This document shows, piece by piece, positions 16,191 through 25,605 of a stretch of 64,000 bases of DNA (the first letter of the stretch is position 1; each line of letters begins with the position of its first letter). The stretch lies in the NCBI GenBank assembly GCA_019637335.1, contig JAHBVV010000014.1, forward strand, positions 94,109 to 158,108. The letters run 5' to 3'. Under the pieces are notes generated by a model. It saw only the letters and a program-made list of their open reading frames with translations. It did no database searches and had not been told where the DNA came from. The position numbers and the translations under genes were made by a program. Source of the stretch: Candidatus Hydrogenedentota bacterium. GTDB lineage: Bacteria; Hydrogenedentota; Hydrogenedentia; Hydrogenedentales; JAEUWI01.

Positions 16191-16639
16191 CTGAATTGCC
16201 CGGATTCCTTCGCCACCCCGTTATGGGTGTACGGGATTCGACTGGGCGGCCGGGGCGACCATGGGGCAACCCGCTTTCGCAGGTGCGTCTGCGAACTGTC
16301 TCTTATGCCGCCCCGCTGGGGCTCTACCGTTGGGACCAGGAAACCCAGGGCTACGTTATGTCGCCACTTCGTGCCTATGCGCCATCACCTCTTCTTGGCG
16401 GCGCCGCGAGGTGATGGGTGGTCTTTGCCGCGCCATTCGTGGCGAGGATTCTCCCTGGCGGCGGGCGGGGTATGGGTTATCTGCGCGGCGCGGGCCGGCA
16501 GGGATGCCGGCGCTCCATCGCGCGCGTCCTGATTGATCCGGGACTCCGCCCGGATTCGGGGTGGCGCCCATTGGTTTTGTCGCGGTTGGCGCGGGGTGGT
16601 TTGGGGCGGAGTATAGGTGGACTGGCGCGCGTTGTCGCG

Positions 16640-17040
16640 GAATGTCCGTGATCCTTTGCGCCTTCGGCGCTGAACACAGCCGGGACGGCTGTGCCACTTT
16701 CTTTCTGAGGTGGCTTTGGTTGGGTCGGAGGAACTTTTGGAGGTAGGCTTACTTTGTCGCGGACGTGTCCGCGATCCTTTGCGCCTTTCGGCGCTGAACA
16801 CAGCCGGGACGGCTGTGCCACTTTCTTTTTGAGGTGGCTTTGGTTGGGTCGGAGGAATTTTCTGGAGGTGGGCTTACTTTGTCGCGGACAGGAATGTCCG
16901 CGATCCTTGCGCCTTCGGCGTTTGGACAGCCGGGACGGCTATTCCGCCTGCGGCGGACTTTCAGCCTACTTTGGCGCCTTCGGCGCGGTGCGGACGGGCC
17001 GCCCACCACGGCGCGTCTTCGACCCTCGCTCCCATTGGTC
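16640..17040 (+). repeat. Intergenic hairpin mosaic, field 3
   Basis: The gap 16191-17225 has no credible gene. GCCGGCA/GGGA/TGCCGGC lies near 16496. Two diverged copies of the field 1 block occupy about 16691-16766 and 16816-16893, each after a CACAGCCG/GGA/CGGCTGTG hairpin or preceding a GCGGAC-type hairpin. A ggacag unit starts at 16924, followed by TCCGCC/TGC/GGCGGA. A CTCCCATTGGTC element at 17029-17040 belongs to the second repeat type. Just before the DUF1501 stop, a 20-some-base direct duplication around cgacgatccc lies at 17157-17210. The 16191-16490 part shows no assignable feature. Confidence 0.88.
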
Positions 17041-17225
17041 AGCGTTTTTATTGTGTCGTTGGGTGATGTGGATGGGGGCGCCGCGCTTTCGCCGTGTACC
17101 CTCCCGGCCCTTCGTGTATGGCGCCCGAGGAAGGGGCCCGCGAGGATCAATTCGGGGCGACGATCCCTTACGCCAGCATCTCGCGGCGACGATCCCCTAC
17201 GCCAGCATCTTGCGGCGTCGGTCGT

Positions 17226-18686
17226 TTATGCCAGCACCTCGTTCACTACATTGCCGAACACGTCGGTGAGGCGGAAGGCGCGGCCCTGGAAGTCGTAGGT
17301 GAGGCGTTCGTGGTCGATGCCGAGTAGGTGGAGGAGGGTGGCGTGGAAGTCGTGGACGTGGACGCCGTTTTCGGCGATGTTGTAGCCGAGTTCGTCGGTG
17401 GCTCCCCAGGTCATGCCGGGTTTGACGCCGCCGCCGGCCATCCACATGGTGAAGCAGCGGGGGTGGTGATCGCGGCCGTAGTCGGTGGCGGTGAGCTGGC
17501 CCTGGGAGTAGTTGGTGCGGCCGAATTCGCCGCCCCAGATGACGAGGGTGTCTTCGAGCATGCCGCGCTGCTTGAGATCGGTGATGAGCGCGGCGGAGCC
17601 CTGGTCGGTCTTTTGCGTCATGTCTTTCATGCCGCCGGGGATGTTGCCGTGGTGGTCCCAGCCCTGGTGGTAGAGCTGGATAAACCGCACGCCCCGCTCC
17701 GCCAGCCGCCGCGCGAGCAGGCAGTTGGCGGCGTAGCTGCCGGGTTTATGCACGTCCTCGCCGTAGAGGTCGAGCACGTGTTTGGGCTCGTCGCCGAGGT
17801 CGGTTACTTCCGGAATGGACTGCTGCATGCGGAAGGCCATCTCATACTGCGCGATCCGCGCCTCCAGCGCCGGGTCGCTGTGTTGCTGTAGCTTGTGGTG
17901 GTGCAATTCGTTGACGGCGTCGAGGAGCTTGCGGCGGCTTTCACGGCTGACGCCCTCGGGGTTGTCGAGGTAGAGCACGGCGTCCTTGCCGGAACGGAAT
18001 CGTACGCCCTGGTGTGCCGCCGGGAGGAAGCCGCTGCCCCAGAGGCGCGCATAGAGGGGCTGGCCGCCCTGGTCCTTCGTAATCAGCACGACAAAGGCGG
18101 GGAGGTTCTCGTTTTCCGAGCCGAGGCCGTAGCTGAGCCAGGCGCCGATGCTGGGGCGGCCGGAGAGCTGGGAGCCGGTCTGGAGGAAGGTGATGGCCGG
18201 GTCGTGGTTGATGGCTTCGGTGTGGAGGGATTTGATGAAGCACAGATCATCGACGACTTTCGCGGTGTGCGGCAGGAGTTCGCTGACCCATGCGCCGCTC
18301 TGGCCGTGCTGCGCAAACTTGAAGATGGAACCCGCCATGGGCAGGGAAGCCTGGTTGGCGGACATCCCGGTGAGGCGCTGGCCGCCGCGGACGGAATCGG
18401 GCAGTTCCTCGCCGTTTCGCGCGACGAGGGCGGGCTTGTAGTCGAAGGTTTCGAGTTGCGAGGGCCCGCCGCTCTGGAAGAGGTAGATGACGCGTTTGGC
18501 CTTGGGCGCGAAATGCGGCGCAGCGAGCGCGGAGGGCCGCTTCACGGCGGCGGCCGCGCCGTCCTGGTGGAGCAGGTGGCCGAGGGCCATGGCGCCGAGG
18601 CCCATGCCGAATTTGCCGAGGGCTTCGCGGCGCGTCATTCCCACGAGCGGGTGGGGGCCGGTGCATTGTGGGCAGGGCGTCTTCAT
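17226..18686 (-). CDS. DUF1501 family protein (Tat-exported, alkaline-phosphatase-superfamily-like)
   Basis: The 486-residue protein starts with MTRREALGKFGMGLG inside a Tat signal, preceded by a short CPQC segment. Family hallmarks follow: VIYLFQSGGPSQLETFDYKP, SIGAWLSYGLGSEN, LYHQGWDHHGN, VIWGGEFGRTNYS, GRDHHPRCFTMWMAGGGVKPG and VHDFHATLLHLLGID. DUF1501 proteins are exported and almost always encoded next to a PSCyt/DUF1549/DUF1553 protein in Planctomycetes-like genomes; their reaction is unknown. The ATG overlaps the stop of that partner by four bases (ATGA), which indicates translational coupling. Confidence 0.93.
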   Translation of the reverse strand: MKTPCPQCTGPHPLVGMTRREALGKFGMGLGAMALGHLLHQDGAAAAVKRPSALAAPHFAPKAKRVIYLFQSGGPSQLETFDYKPALVARNGEELPDSVRGGQRLTGMSANQASLPMAGSIFKFAQHGQSGAWVSELLPHTAKVVDDLCFIKSLHTEAINHDPAITFLQTGSQLSGRPSIGAWLSYGLGSENENLPAFVVLITKDQGGQPLYARLWGSGFLPAAHQGVRFRSGKDAVLYLDNPEGVSRESRRKLLDAVNELHHHKLQQHSDPALEARIAQYEMAFRMQQSIPEVTDLGDEPKHVLDLYGEDVHKPGSYAANCLLARRLAERGVRFIQLYHQGWDHHGNIPGGMKDMTQKTDQGSAALITDLKQRGMLEDTLVIWGGEFGRTNYSQGQLTATDYGRDHHPRCFTMWMAGGGVKPGMTWGATDELGYNIAENGVHVHDFHATLLHLLGIDHERLTYDFQGRAFRLTDVFGNVVNEVLA

Positions 18687-21600
18687 TGTTTTACCTGAAA
18701 CTCCTCGTGGTTCATGATCGCCTGGGCCACGGCGGTGGCGGCCGCCAGGCGGGCCGGATCCGCGCCTTCGGGGGCGGGCTTCTCGCCGGTGCTGATGTAG
18801 GCTCTTGCGCCGTCCGGTTCCGCCGCGAAAAGGGCTTCCTGCTCCGCGAAGGCGCGCGTGAGGATCTCCAGCTCCACGGAATCGGGGACGCGGCTGGTGA
18901 GGCGCCGGAACATCGCGCGGATCGCCTCTTCCGTATTCGCGCCGGCGAGGACGTCCGCCGCCAGCACGCGCGCAGCCTCGATATACTGCGGGTCATTCAA
19001 GAGCACCAATGCCTGCATGGGCGTCACCGTGGTCTCGCGCCGCATGACGCAGACCTCCCGGTTCGTCGCGTTGAAGGCCAGGAGCGAGGGCGGCGGCATG
19101 GTGCGTTTGATGAAGGTGTACATGCTGCGGCGGTACAGGCCGTCGCCGGTGTCCGGGGTGTAGGAGGCGCTGCTCACCTCGCGCCAGAGCCCATCGGGCT
19201 GGTAGGGCTTCGCGCTCGGCCCGCCGGCCTTCGCCACCAGCAGCCCGGAACTCGCCAGGGCGTGATCGCGGATCTGCTCGGCGGAAAGCCGGTGCCGGGG
19301 GCCCCGCGCGAGGAGCGTGTTTTCCGGATCCCGGTCCCGCAGTGTTTCATCGGCGCGGGAATCCTGCCGGTAGGCGGCGGACATGACGATCCGCTTGAGC
19401 ATCGCGCGCGTGTCCCAGCCGGATTCGCGGTATTCGACGGCCAGGTAGTCCAGCAGCTCCGGGTGGCTCGGGAGGGCTCCCTGGACGCCAAAGTCCTCCT
19501 GGGTCTTTACGAGGCCCTGCCCGAAGCATTGCGTCCACAGGCGGTTCACGGCGACGCGCGCGGCCAGGGGGTTGTCCGGATCGAAGAGCCAACCGGCCAG
19601 GCCCAATCGGTTGCGCGGGAGATCGCCGTCCATCGGCAGGATGGCTTCCGGGGTCGCGGGGCGCACCTCCTCCCCGCGGAGGTGGTATTCGCCGCGCTCC
19701 AGGAAATAGGCCGGGCGGACCTCCGCCATCTCCTCCATGATCATGATTTCCTGGACGCCCGCGATGAATTCCTGCTCGGCCTGGCGCGCCTGCTGGAGCG
19801 TGGCGAGGGCTTCCCGGTAGGGCGTGTCGATGGCGTGCAGGTAGTATTCCCGAAGCGCGGCGTCCGGGGCGTCCGCCCCAGCGCGGTGATCGGCCTCCGC
19901 CACGATGTTTGAGCGCCCGGCCACGTGGGCGACTTCCAGGGGCGTCAGGCGGCGGTTGAAGGCCTGGAACGCGTCGATCTGCCCGCCCTTGAAGCCATTG
20001 TCGCGGAATCGTTTCGCGAGCTGGAGCGGCGGCTTGACCGTCTCGCCCTCGTAGAGCAGCGTTTCCTTGAGGTTGTCGCGCACCACGTCCAGCGCGATCG
20101 GTTCACCGTTGATGTAGATGGCAACGCCCGCCGCGCGCGAGCTGCCGTCGTAGGTGATGGCGCAATGGGTCCAAACCTGTTCCGGCAGCGGCTCAAGCGC
20201 CTGGACCTGGATGGCGTTACCGGGCCAGAAGTGGCAGAGGCTGAAGGTGGGCTTTCCGTCCAGCAGCATGAACTCGTAGCCGCGGTTCGCCGCGTCCTCC
20301 GCCGCCATGCTCCGGTGGAACACCACGTAGCGGGGGGCGTGCCGGGGTGTCTTCAGCCACAGCGAGAATGAGAGGGGCTGGTGGCGATCGAAGGCCGCCG
20401 CGATATCCTCCAGGTCCACGCCGTTGTCGCCGTTGAAGCGGAGCGCCTGGCCTTCCGGTCCGGCGACGGGCTCCGGCCCCAGGGAGAGGGTCGCCTGGGT
20501 CTCCGCGTTCGCGGCGTTCGGCGTCTTGCCCTCGGCGATGGCATCCAGCGGGAGATCAATCACCGGCGCGGGCGCGGGCGCGTCGCGATTTGGGTCGGCC
20601 CGCCAGGCCGCCAGGCGATCCTCCGCCGCGACGGCGGCGGGTTCCAGCGCCGCCTCCCGCTCCTCGATAGCGGCGAGCAGGGCGTCGTGGCGCTCTTTTT
20701 CGCCGTCCGCGTACACATGCATGCTCGGGGAGGGGATGACGTTCGTGAAGTGGGAATACATACCCGATTCGTCAATATTGCTGAAGAAGGCGGAGAGTTC
20801 GTAGTAGTTCCGCTGCGAGATCGGGTCGTACTTGTGATCGTGGCACTTCGCGCAATTCATTGTCATGCCGAGAAAGGCTGTCGCGAAGGTCTCCATGCGA
20901 TCCGACACGTAGGCCACCCGGAACTCCTCCAGCACGCTGCCGCCCTCGTTCGTCTGCCGGTGCAGGCGGTTGAAGGCCGTCGCCAGGCGCTGGTCCTGGG
21001 TCGGATTCGGGAGCAGGTCGCCCGCAATCTGCCACCGCGCGAAGGCATCGAAGGGCATGTTGTCGGCGTAGGCCCGGATTACCCAGTCGCGCCAGGGCCA
21101 GACCGAGGTTTCCTTGTCGTTCTGGTAGCCGTAGGTGTCCGCGTAGCGGGCGACATCCATCCAACGGGCGGCCATGTGCTCCGCATACGCCGGGCGGTTC
21201 AGATAGCTATCGACCATGCGTTCGTAGGCGTCCGGCGCGGTGTCCGCGAGAAAGGCGTCGATTTCTTCCAGTGTGGGCGGGAGCCCGGTCAGGTCCAGGG
21301 CTACGCGCCGGATCAGCGTCTCCTTCGGGGCTTCCGGCGCGGGCGAAAGGCCCTCCTCGGCGAGCCGCGCGCGGATAAAGGCGTCGATTGCCGTCGGCGC
21401 GCCCGGAGCCTGGGGCATGTCGGGAGGTGACGGGGTCTGGAAGGCCCAGTGCGGCTCGTAGGCGGCGCCTTCGGCGATCCAGCGGCGGAGCGTGTCCTTC
21501 TGCGCGTCCGTCAGCCCCAGTTTCGACTCGGGCGGCGGCATGAGGTCGTTCGCGTCGTCCGCAAAGATGCGGGCGACCAGCGCGCTGGCATCCGGGTCGC

Positions 21601-21838
21601 CGGGGACAATGGCGCGCTCGGCCAGCGCGGCATCGCGATCGTCGAGGCGGAGGCCCGCCTTCCGCGCGGCGGAGTCCGGCCCGTGGCAGTTGAAGCAGTT
21701 GCGCGAGAGAATGGGGCGGATGTCGCGGTTGTATTCGAGCGGATCGGCGCTTGTGGGCGGCGCGCCTCCTCCCCAGATTGCGGCCATGGCGAGAAGGCAT
21801 CGAAAGATCGGGATCCGCCGGAAACGGTTATGCGGCAT
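18683..21838 (-). CDS. PSD1 and planctomycete cytochrome c domain protein (PSCyt1-DUF1549-LamG-DUF1553)
   Basis: A 1051-residue exported protein. After the signal peptide, a heme-binding motif CFNCH (C48, C51, H52) lies in the PSCyt1 domain. DUF1549 follows at about 145-360, with a second CAKCH motif near NCAKCHDHKYDP. A concanavalin/LamG domain occupies about 440-620 (RYVVFHRSM, WTHCAITYDGS), and DUF1553 about 760-1030 (NRLGLAGWLFDPDNPLAARV, LAFNATNREVC). The start at 21838 has GGAAG upstream; an ATG at 21853 is a less likely alternative. The heme motifs suggest electron transfer or oxidation coupled to polymer binding, but no activity is established. Confidence 0.93.
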   Translation of the reverse strand: MPHNRFRRIPIFRCLLAMAAIWGGGAPPTSADPLEYNRDIRPILSRNCFNCHGPDSAARKAGLRLDDRDAALAERAIVPGDPDASALVARIFADDANDLMPPPESKLGLTDAQKDTLRRWIAEGAAYEPHWAFQTPSPPDMPQAPGAPTAIDAFIRARLAEEGLSPAPEAPKETLIRRVALDLTGLPPTLEEIDAFLADTAPDAYERMVDSYLNRPAYAEHMAARWMDVARYADTYGYQNDKETSVWPWRDWVIRAYADNMPFDAFARWQIAGDLLPNPTQDQRLATAFNRLHRQTNEGGSVLEEFRVAYVSDRMETFATAFLGMTMNCAKCHDHKYDPISQRNYYELSAFFSNIDESGMYSHFTNVIPSPSMHVYADGEKERHDALLAAIEEREAALEPAAVAAEDRLAAWRADPNRDAPAPAPVIDLPLDAIAEGKTPNAANAETQATLSLGPEPVAGPEGQALRFNGDNGVDLEDIAAAFDRHQPLSFSLWLKTPRHAPRYVVFHRSMAAEDAANRGYEFMLLDGKPTFSLCHFWPGNAIQVQALEPLPEQVWTHCAITYDGSSRAAGVAIYINGEPIALDVVRDNLKETLLYEGETVKPPLQLAKRFRDNGFKGGQIDAFQAFNRRLTPLEVAHVAGRSNIVAEADHRAGADAPDAALREYYLHAIDTPYREALATLQQARQAEQEFIAGVQEIMIMEEMAEVRPAYFLERGEYHLRGEEVRPATPEAILPMDGDLPRNRLGLAGWLFDPDNPLAARVAVNRLWTQCFGQGLVKTQEDFGVQGALPSHPELLDYLAVEYRESGWDTRAMLKRIVMSAAYRQDSRADETLRDRDPENTLLARGPRHRLSAEQIRDHALASSGLLVAKAGGPSAKPYQPDGLWREVSSASYTPDTGDGLYRRSMYTFIKRTMPPPSLLAFNATNREVCVMRRETTVTPMQALVLLNDPQYIEAARVLAADVLAGANTEEAIRAMFRRLTSRVPDSVELEILTRAFAEQEALFAAEPDGARAYISTGEKPAPEGADPARLAAATAVAQAIMNHEEFQVKQ

Positions 21839-21892
21839 AACGGGAACTTCCATGAATAGGCCGGTGCACTGCGCCCGGTTCGACCACCTCAT

Positions 21893-21921
21893 AGTCTACC
21901 GCGCGCGGGCGGGAATGACAA
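21893..21921 (-). promoter_or_regulatory. Promoter of the PSD1-DUF1501 operon
   Basis: Read on the minus strand, TTGTCA (21921-21916), a 17-base spacer and TAGACT (21898-21893) predict a start near 21886, about 48 bases before the ATG. Confidence 0.5.
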
Positions 21922-21964
21922 ACTTACCGGACATGGAAATTGGGTGCGATGCGGGCCTGCTTTG

Positions 21965-22082
21965 CCGCGCACGGGAACGTCCGCGCCTAGCGCGCCGTTG
22001 GCGCGGTGGACAGCCGGGACGGCTATCCTACATTTGCGCCGCCGGCGCGATGCGGGCGGGCCGCCCGCGCTCCCATTGGTCT
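21965..22082 (+). repeat. Short hairpin mosaic and CTCCCATTGGTC element
   Basis: In the 402-base gap between divergent genes, a decayed GCGGAC-type hairpin (about 21966-21986) is followed by one ggacag unit with AGCCG/GGA/CGGCT (from 22008). A GCGGGC/GGGCC/GCCCGC hairpin at 22052-22068 and CTCCCATTGGTC at 22070-22081 complete the element. Nothing else is assignable. Confidence 0.85.
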
Positions 22083-22240
22083 GCGCTTCGTGATCGCGAC
22101 GCGCGGCGGGTTTACATGGTACTATTGCGGCTATTCCCAAATGGGCGCGGTTCCGATGCGAGGGCGGGGTTTGCCCGCCGCGAGTCGCTGGTTGGGGCCA
22201 ACCCGACCGCGCCCGCCGAAACGACATGGAGGAATCCCGC

Positions 22241-23065
22241 ATGCCCGATCCGCTTACCGATACCTCGCGCCTTTGCGTGCACACGATGACGACGAAGCCG
22301 CTGGACCTGAAGTCCGCGATTCCGGCCTATGAAGAGGCGGGTGTGGCGGGGATCACGGTCTGGCGCGATCATATTGAGCCGTACGGCGCGAAGGAAGCGG
22401 GCAAAATGCTGCGCGACTCCGGCCTGAAGGTGGTGAGCCTGTGCCGGGGCGGTTTTTTCCCGGCGACGGCGGGGATGGCGCGGGAGCAGGCGCGGACGGA
22501 TAACCGGAAGATCATCGATGAAGCGGCGGAGATCGGCGCGCCGGTGCTGGTGCTGGTGTGCGGTGCGGTTCCGGAGCTGGATTTGCAGACCCAGCGGCAA
22601 CAGATCGCGGAGGCGATCCACTCGCTCATCCCGCACGCGAAGGCGGCGGGGGTCCGGTTGGCGATCGAGCCGCTGCACCCGATGTACGCGGCGGACCGAT
22701 CGGCGATCAACACGATGGACCAGGCGAACAACATCATCCTGGCGCTGGACAGCGAGCAGGTGGGCATCGCGATCGACGTGTACCACGTGTGGTGGGATCA
22801 CTTCCTGAAGGCGGAAATCGAGCGCGCGACGGGGACGATATTCGCGTTTCACGTTTGCGACTGGCGCGTGCCGACGCGGGACCTGCTGACGGATCGCGCG
22901 ATGATGGGCGATGGGTGCATCCGCATTAACGATATCCGGGGCTGGGTGGAGAAGGCGGGCTTCCGCGGCTTCATCGAGGTGGAGATCTTTTCGGAGGATC
23001 TATGGGCGATGGACCAGCAGCGGCTGCTCAAGCGGATCAAGAACGCCTACCTCAAGCACGTGTAG
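22241..23065 (+). CDS. Sugar phosphate isomerase/epimerase (xylose isomerase-like TIM barrel), cytosolic
   Basis: The 274-residue protein has no signal peptide. It shows the AP-endonuclease-2-like barrel with metal ligands in RLAIEPLHPM, GIAIDVYHVWWD, FAFHVCDW and GFIEVEIFSED. The start at 22241 has GGAGG 8 bases upstream; the earlier in-frame ATG at 22226 overlaps that site. The substrate is unknown. Unlike the isomerase at 442 it lacks a Tat signal, so the two act in different compartments. Confidence 0.87.
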   Translation: MPDPLTDTSRLCVHTMTTKPLDLKSAIPAYEEAGVAGITVWRDHIEPYGAKEAGKMLRDSGLKVVSLCRGGFFPATAGMAREQARTDNRKIIDEAAEIGAPVLVLVCGAVPELDLQTQRQQIAEAIHSLIPHAKAAGVRLAIEPLHPMYAADRSAINTMDQANNIILALDSEQVGIAIDVYHVWWDHFLKAEIERATGTIFAFHVCDWRVPTRDLLTDRAMMGDGCIRINDIRGWVEKAGFRGFIEVEIFSEDLWAMDQQRLLKRIKNAYLKHV

Positions 23066-23084
23066 CCGCGCGAATCGGCGGCGC

Positions 23085-23198
23085 TCACAGGATGCTGCTG
23101 ATGAGGAGGCTCAGAAACGCGATCAGTTCGGTGACGAAGTTCAGGACGAAGAAGAAGGTGTCCCGGACGAGGAGGTACACGGCGACCAGCAGGCTCAT
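23085..23198 (-). CDS. Possible small membrane protein
   Basis: A 37-residue frame is almost wholly hydrophobic (MSLLVAVYLLVRDTFFFVLN and onward). GGAG lies 6 bases before the ATG at 23198. It converges on the isomerase gene. No homologue is recognised, and short hydrophobic frames also arise by chance, so this is tentative. Confidence 0.35.
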   Translation of the reverse strand: MSLLVAVYLLVRDTFFFVLNFVTELIAFLSLLISSIL

Positions 23199-23323
23199 AC
23201 GCAACTCCGGCCGCATCGCGCGGCCTTTTTTGTGGAAGGTAGCGGCATCTCGGAACGGCATGCTACGATGCAGGGCCTGTTCCGGCGCAGAGTATAGCAA
23301 AAACACGATCAGGAGTCCCCTCC

Positions 23324-24826
23324 ATGAGTCAGGCGAAGTTTGAGACCCTGAAGGCCCGGCTGGGCGAAATCAGCGATATCAACAGCGCGATCTCGCTGCT
23401 GCACTGGGACCAGGAGGTCTACATGCCGCCAAAGGCGGCGTCGGGGCGTGGGCAGCAGCTGGCGACGCTTTCGGGGCTGGCGCACCGGCTCTTTACGAAC
23501 CCGGAAATCGGCGGGCTGATTCTGGACCTGCAGAACGATGGCGACCTCGAAGCGGACGACGCCAAGCTGCTGTCGGAAGCGGCGCACGACTACAACCACG
23601 CGATGAAGCTGCCGGAGGCGTTTGTCCAGAAGTTTGCAATCGCGCGGGCGGAGGCCTTCGAGGCGTGGACGAAGGCGCGGAAGGAATCGGATTTCGCGCA
23701 GTTTCAGCCGCATCTCCAACGCATCCTCGATATGATGCTGGAGAAGGCGGAATACCTGGGCTACAAGGGGTCGCCGTACAACGCGCTGCTGGACGAGTAT
23801 GAGCGCGGAATGACGGCGGAGTACCTGAAGACGCTATTCGGGGACCTGGCCCCGCGCCAGCAGGACTTTGTGCAGCGGCTGGTGAACGCGCCGGGCCAGC
23901 CGGACCTGTCGTGGCTGAAGCAGGAGTGGGATCCGGCGGCGCAGTGGGACTTCGGCATCGGAATCCTGAAGGAAATGGGCTACGACTTCGAGGCGGGCCG
24001 CCAGGATAAGTCGGTGCACCCGTTCAGCATCAACTTCGACACGACGGACGTACGTATCACGACGCGGATCGATCCGAAGGATCTGTTTTCGGGGCTGATG
24101 GGTTCGATCCACGAGGGCGGCCATGCGCTCTACGAACAGGGCTTCCTGGAGAAGGACCGCCGGACGGTGCTGGGGCAGGCGATTTCGCTCGGGATCCACG
24201 AATCGCAGTCGTTGCTTTGGGAAAACATCATCGGGCGGAGCCTGGCCTTCTGGCGGCGTCACACAGCCGCGCTGATGGAGGCGTATCCGGGGCAGCTCGA
24301 CGGGCGCACGCCTGCGGAGATCTACCGCGCGGTGAACCACGTTACGCCGAGCTTTATCCGGGTCGAAGCGGATGAGTGCACGTATAATCTGCATGTGATA
24401 GTGCGATTTGAAATCGAGCTGGCGCTGGTAGAGGGGGATTTGAAGGTGGCGGATGTGCCGGAAGCCTGGAACGCGAAGATGAAGCAGTACCTGGGGCTGG
24501 ATGTGCCCAATGACGCGCTCGGGTGCCTTCAGGACATCCACTGGTCGCACGGGAGCATCGGGTATTTCCCGACGTATGCACTGGGGAATCTCTATAGCGC
24601 GCAGATATTCGAAGCGGCGGAGCGGGCGCTGCCGGACCTGTGGGCGCAGGTGGAGGCGGGCGATTTCGCGCCGCTGCTCGGCTGGCTGCGAAAAAACATC
24701 CACGAGGTTGGGCGGCGGAAAACGGCGGTGGAGCTGATCACCGACGTGACGGGGCAGCCGCCGAGCGCGGATCCGTTCATGCGCTACCTGGAGAAGAAGT
24801 ATTTGCCGCTGTACGGGCTGGCGTAG
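23324..24826 (+). CDS. Carboxypeptidase M32 (thermostable carboxypeptidase family)
   Basis: The 500-residue protein matches the metallopeptidase M32 family in full. The zinc motif HEGGH is at residues 263-267 (IHEGGHALYEQG), and the partner glutamate lies in the next helix (LGIHESQSLLWENIIGRS). Further hallmarks are ISLLHWDQEVYMPP near the N-terminus, DVRITTRID and HWSHGSIGYFPTYALGNL. It removes C-terminal residues from peptides in the cytosol. AGGAG lies about 9 bases before the ATG. It appears to be a single-gene transcript. Confidence 0.95.
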   Translation: MSQAKFETLKARLGEISDINSAISLLHWDQEVYMPPKAASGRGQQLATLSGLAHRLFTNPEIGGLILDLQNDGDLEADDAKLLSEAAHDYNHAMKLPEAFVQKFAIARAEAFEAWTKARKESDFAQFQPHLQRILDMMLEKAEYLGYKGSPYNALLDEYERGMTAEYLKTLFGDLAPRQQDFVQRLVNAPGQPDLSWLKQEWDPAAQWDFGIGILKEMGYDFEAGRQDKSVHPFSINFDTTDVRITTRIDPKDLFSGLMGSIHEGGHALYEQGFLEKDRRTVLGQAISLGIHESQSLLWENIIGRSLAFWRRHTAALMEAYPGQLDGRTPAEIYRAVNHVTPSFIRVEADECTYNLHVIVRFEIELALVEGDLKVADVPEAWNAKMKQYLGLDVPNDALGCLQDIHWSHGSIGYFPTYALGNLYSAQIFEAAERALPDLWAQVEAGDFAPLLGWLRKNIHEVGRRKTAVELITDVTGQPPSADPFMRYLEKKYLPLYGLA

Positions 24827-24860
24827 GGATAGGAATGCTTGAATTAGGGCGCATTTTTTG

Positions 24861-25062
24861 ACCACGAATAAACACCAATACACACGAATGCATTGGGAGC
24901 GGCTGCGGCCCGTGATCCGGAGTTTTGACCACGGATTACACTGATGACACAGCGCAGCCGCTGGCCGCAACCGAGGGAATGATCACCACGAAGGGCACAG
25001 CGCAGCCGCTGGCCGCAACCGAATAGATTTGAACCGCGAATGAACACGAATGAACGCGAATT
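24861..25062 (+). repeat. ACACGAAT-type repeats and a 27-base direct repeat
   Basis: The gap 24827-25605 begins with degenerate accacgaat/aacaccaat tracts at 24861-24890 and 25031-25062 (cgaatgaacacgaatg). Between them a 27-base segment containing GCGCAGCCGCTGGCCGCAAC is duplicated exactly at 24948-24974 and 24996-25022. A minus-strand relative of the ACACGAAT tract lies at 42849-42870. Confidence 0.8.
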
Positions 25063-25117
25063 GTATGGTGGTTCAAGGCGCCAGTGATGAATGTAGTGGA
25101 CTCGGGTTTCCCGCTCT

Positions 25118-25320
25118 TCCGGCCCGAAGGGCCAATGCAGCTTCGAGCCCTGGGCAACGCCCAGGGGAAGCGTGGTGTAGTTTTTATTCGCCCTGAAAGG
25201 GCAGCGCAGTTCAGCGTAGGAGCATGAACTGCGCCGCCCTTTCAGGGCTTACAGGAAACCTATTCCGTTAACCCCGGGCGTTGCCCGCGGCTCGAAGCTG
25301 CCGTGCCCCTTCGGGGCGTT
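25118..25320. repeat. Large near-palindromic multi-hairpin element, copy 1
   Basis: Hairpins GGCCC/GAA/GGGCC, CCCTGGGC/AAC/GCCCAGGG and GCCCT/GAA/AGGGC lie in the left half. The right half mirrors them as GCCCT/TTC/AGGGC, a CCCGGGC/GTT/GCCCG-type hairpin and CCCC/TT/CGGGG. The two halves are imperfect reverse complements, so the whole can fold as a cruciform. The rest of the gap (25330-25600) is AT-richer and has no assignable feature. Confidence 0.85.
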
Positions 25321-25605
25321 TTCTCAAAACACCGCCGATAAAAGGGGGCGAATTTCGAACCCGTGTTGCAGACAAGTAACCTGTTTTGTATGAATGGATT
25401 GCCGCGTGACTTTCGAATAAACTTGCCAAGAAAACAAGAAGTTGACGGATAGTAGTACGGATAGAGAATACTTTCGGTTTTTGCGGCGTGTGGGTGGCTG
25501 CATCCTATTTCCGGGGCATCGTGTAGCCGGGTATACACGTTGGCGGGGGACGTGGTAGAGTGTTTCCGGGAGCGCGTTGCACGCGCATGAAAGAAGCGGA
25601 AGCCA

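Noticed and set aside
25260..25538. A 92-residue minus-strand frame
   Set aside because: Half of it reads through the palindromic repeat; there is no ribosome site and no recognisable protein.
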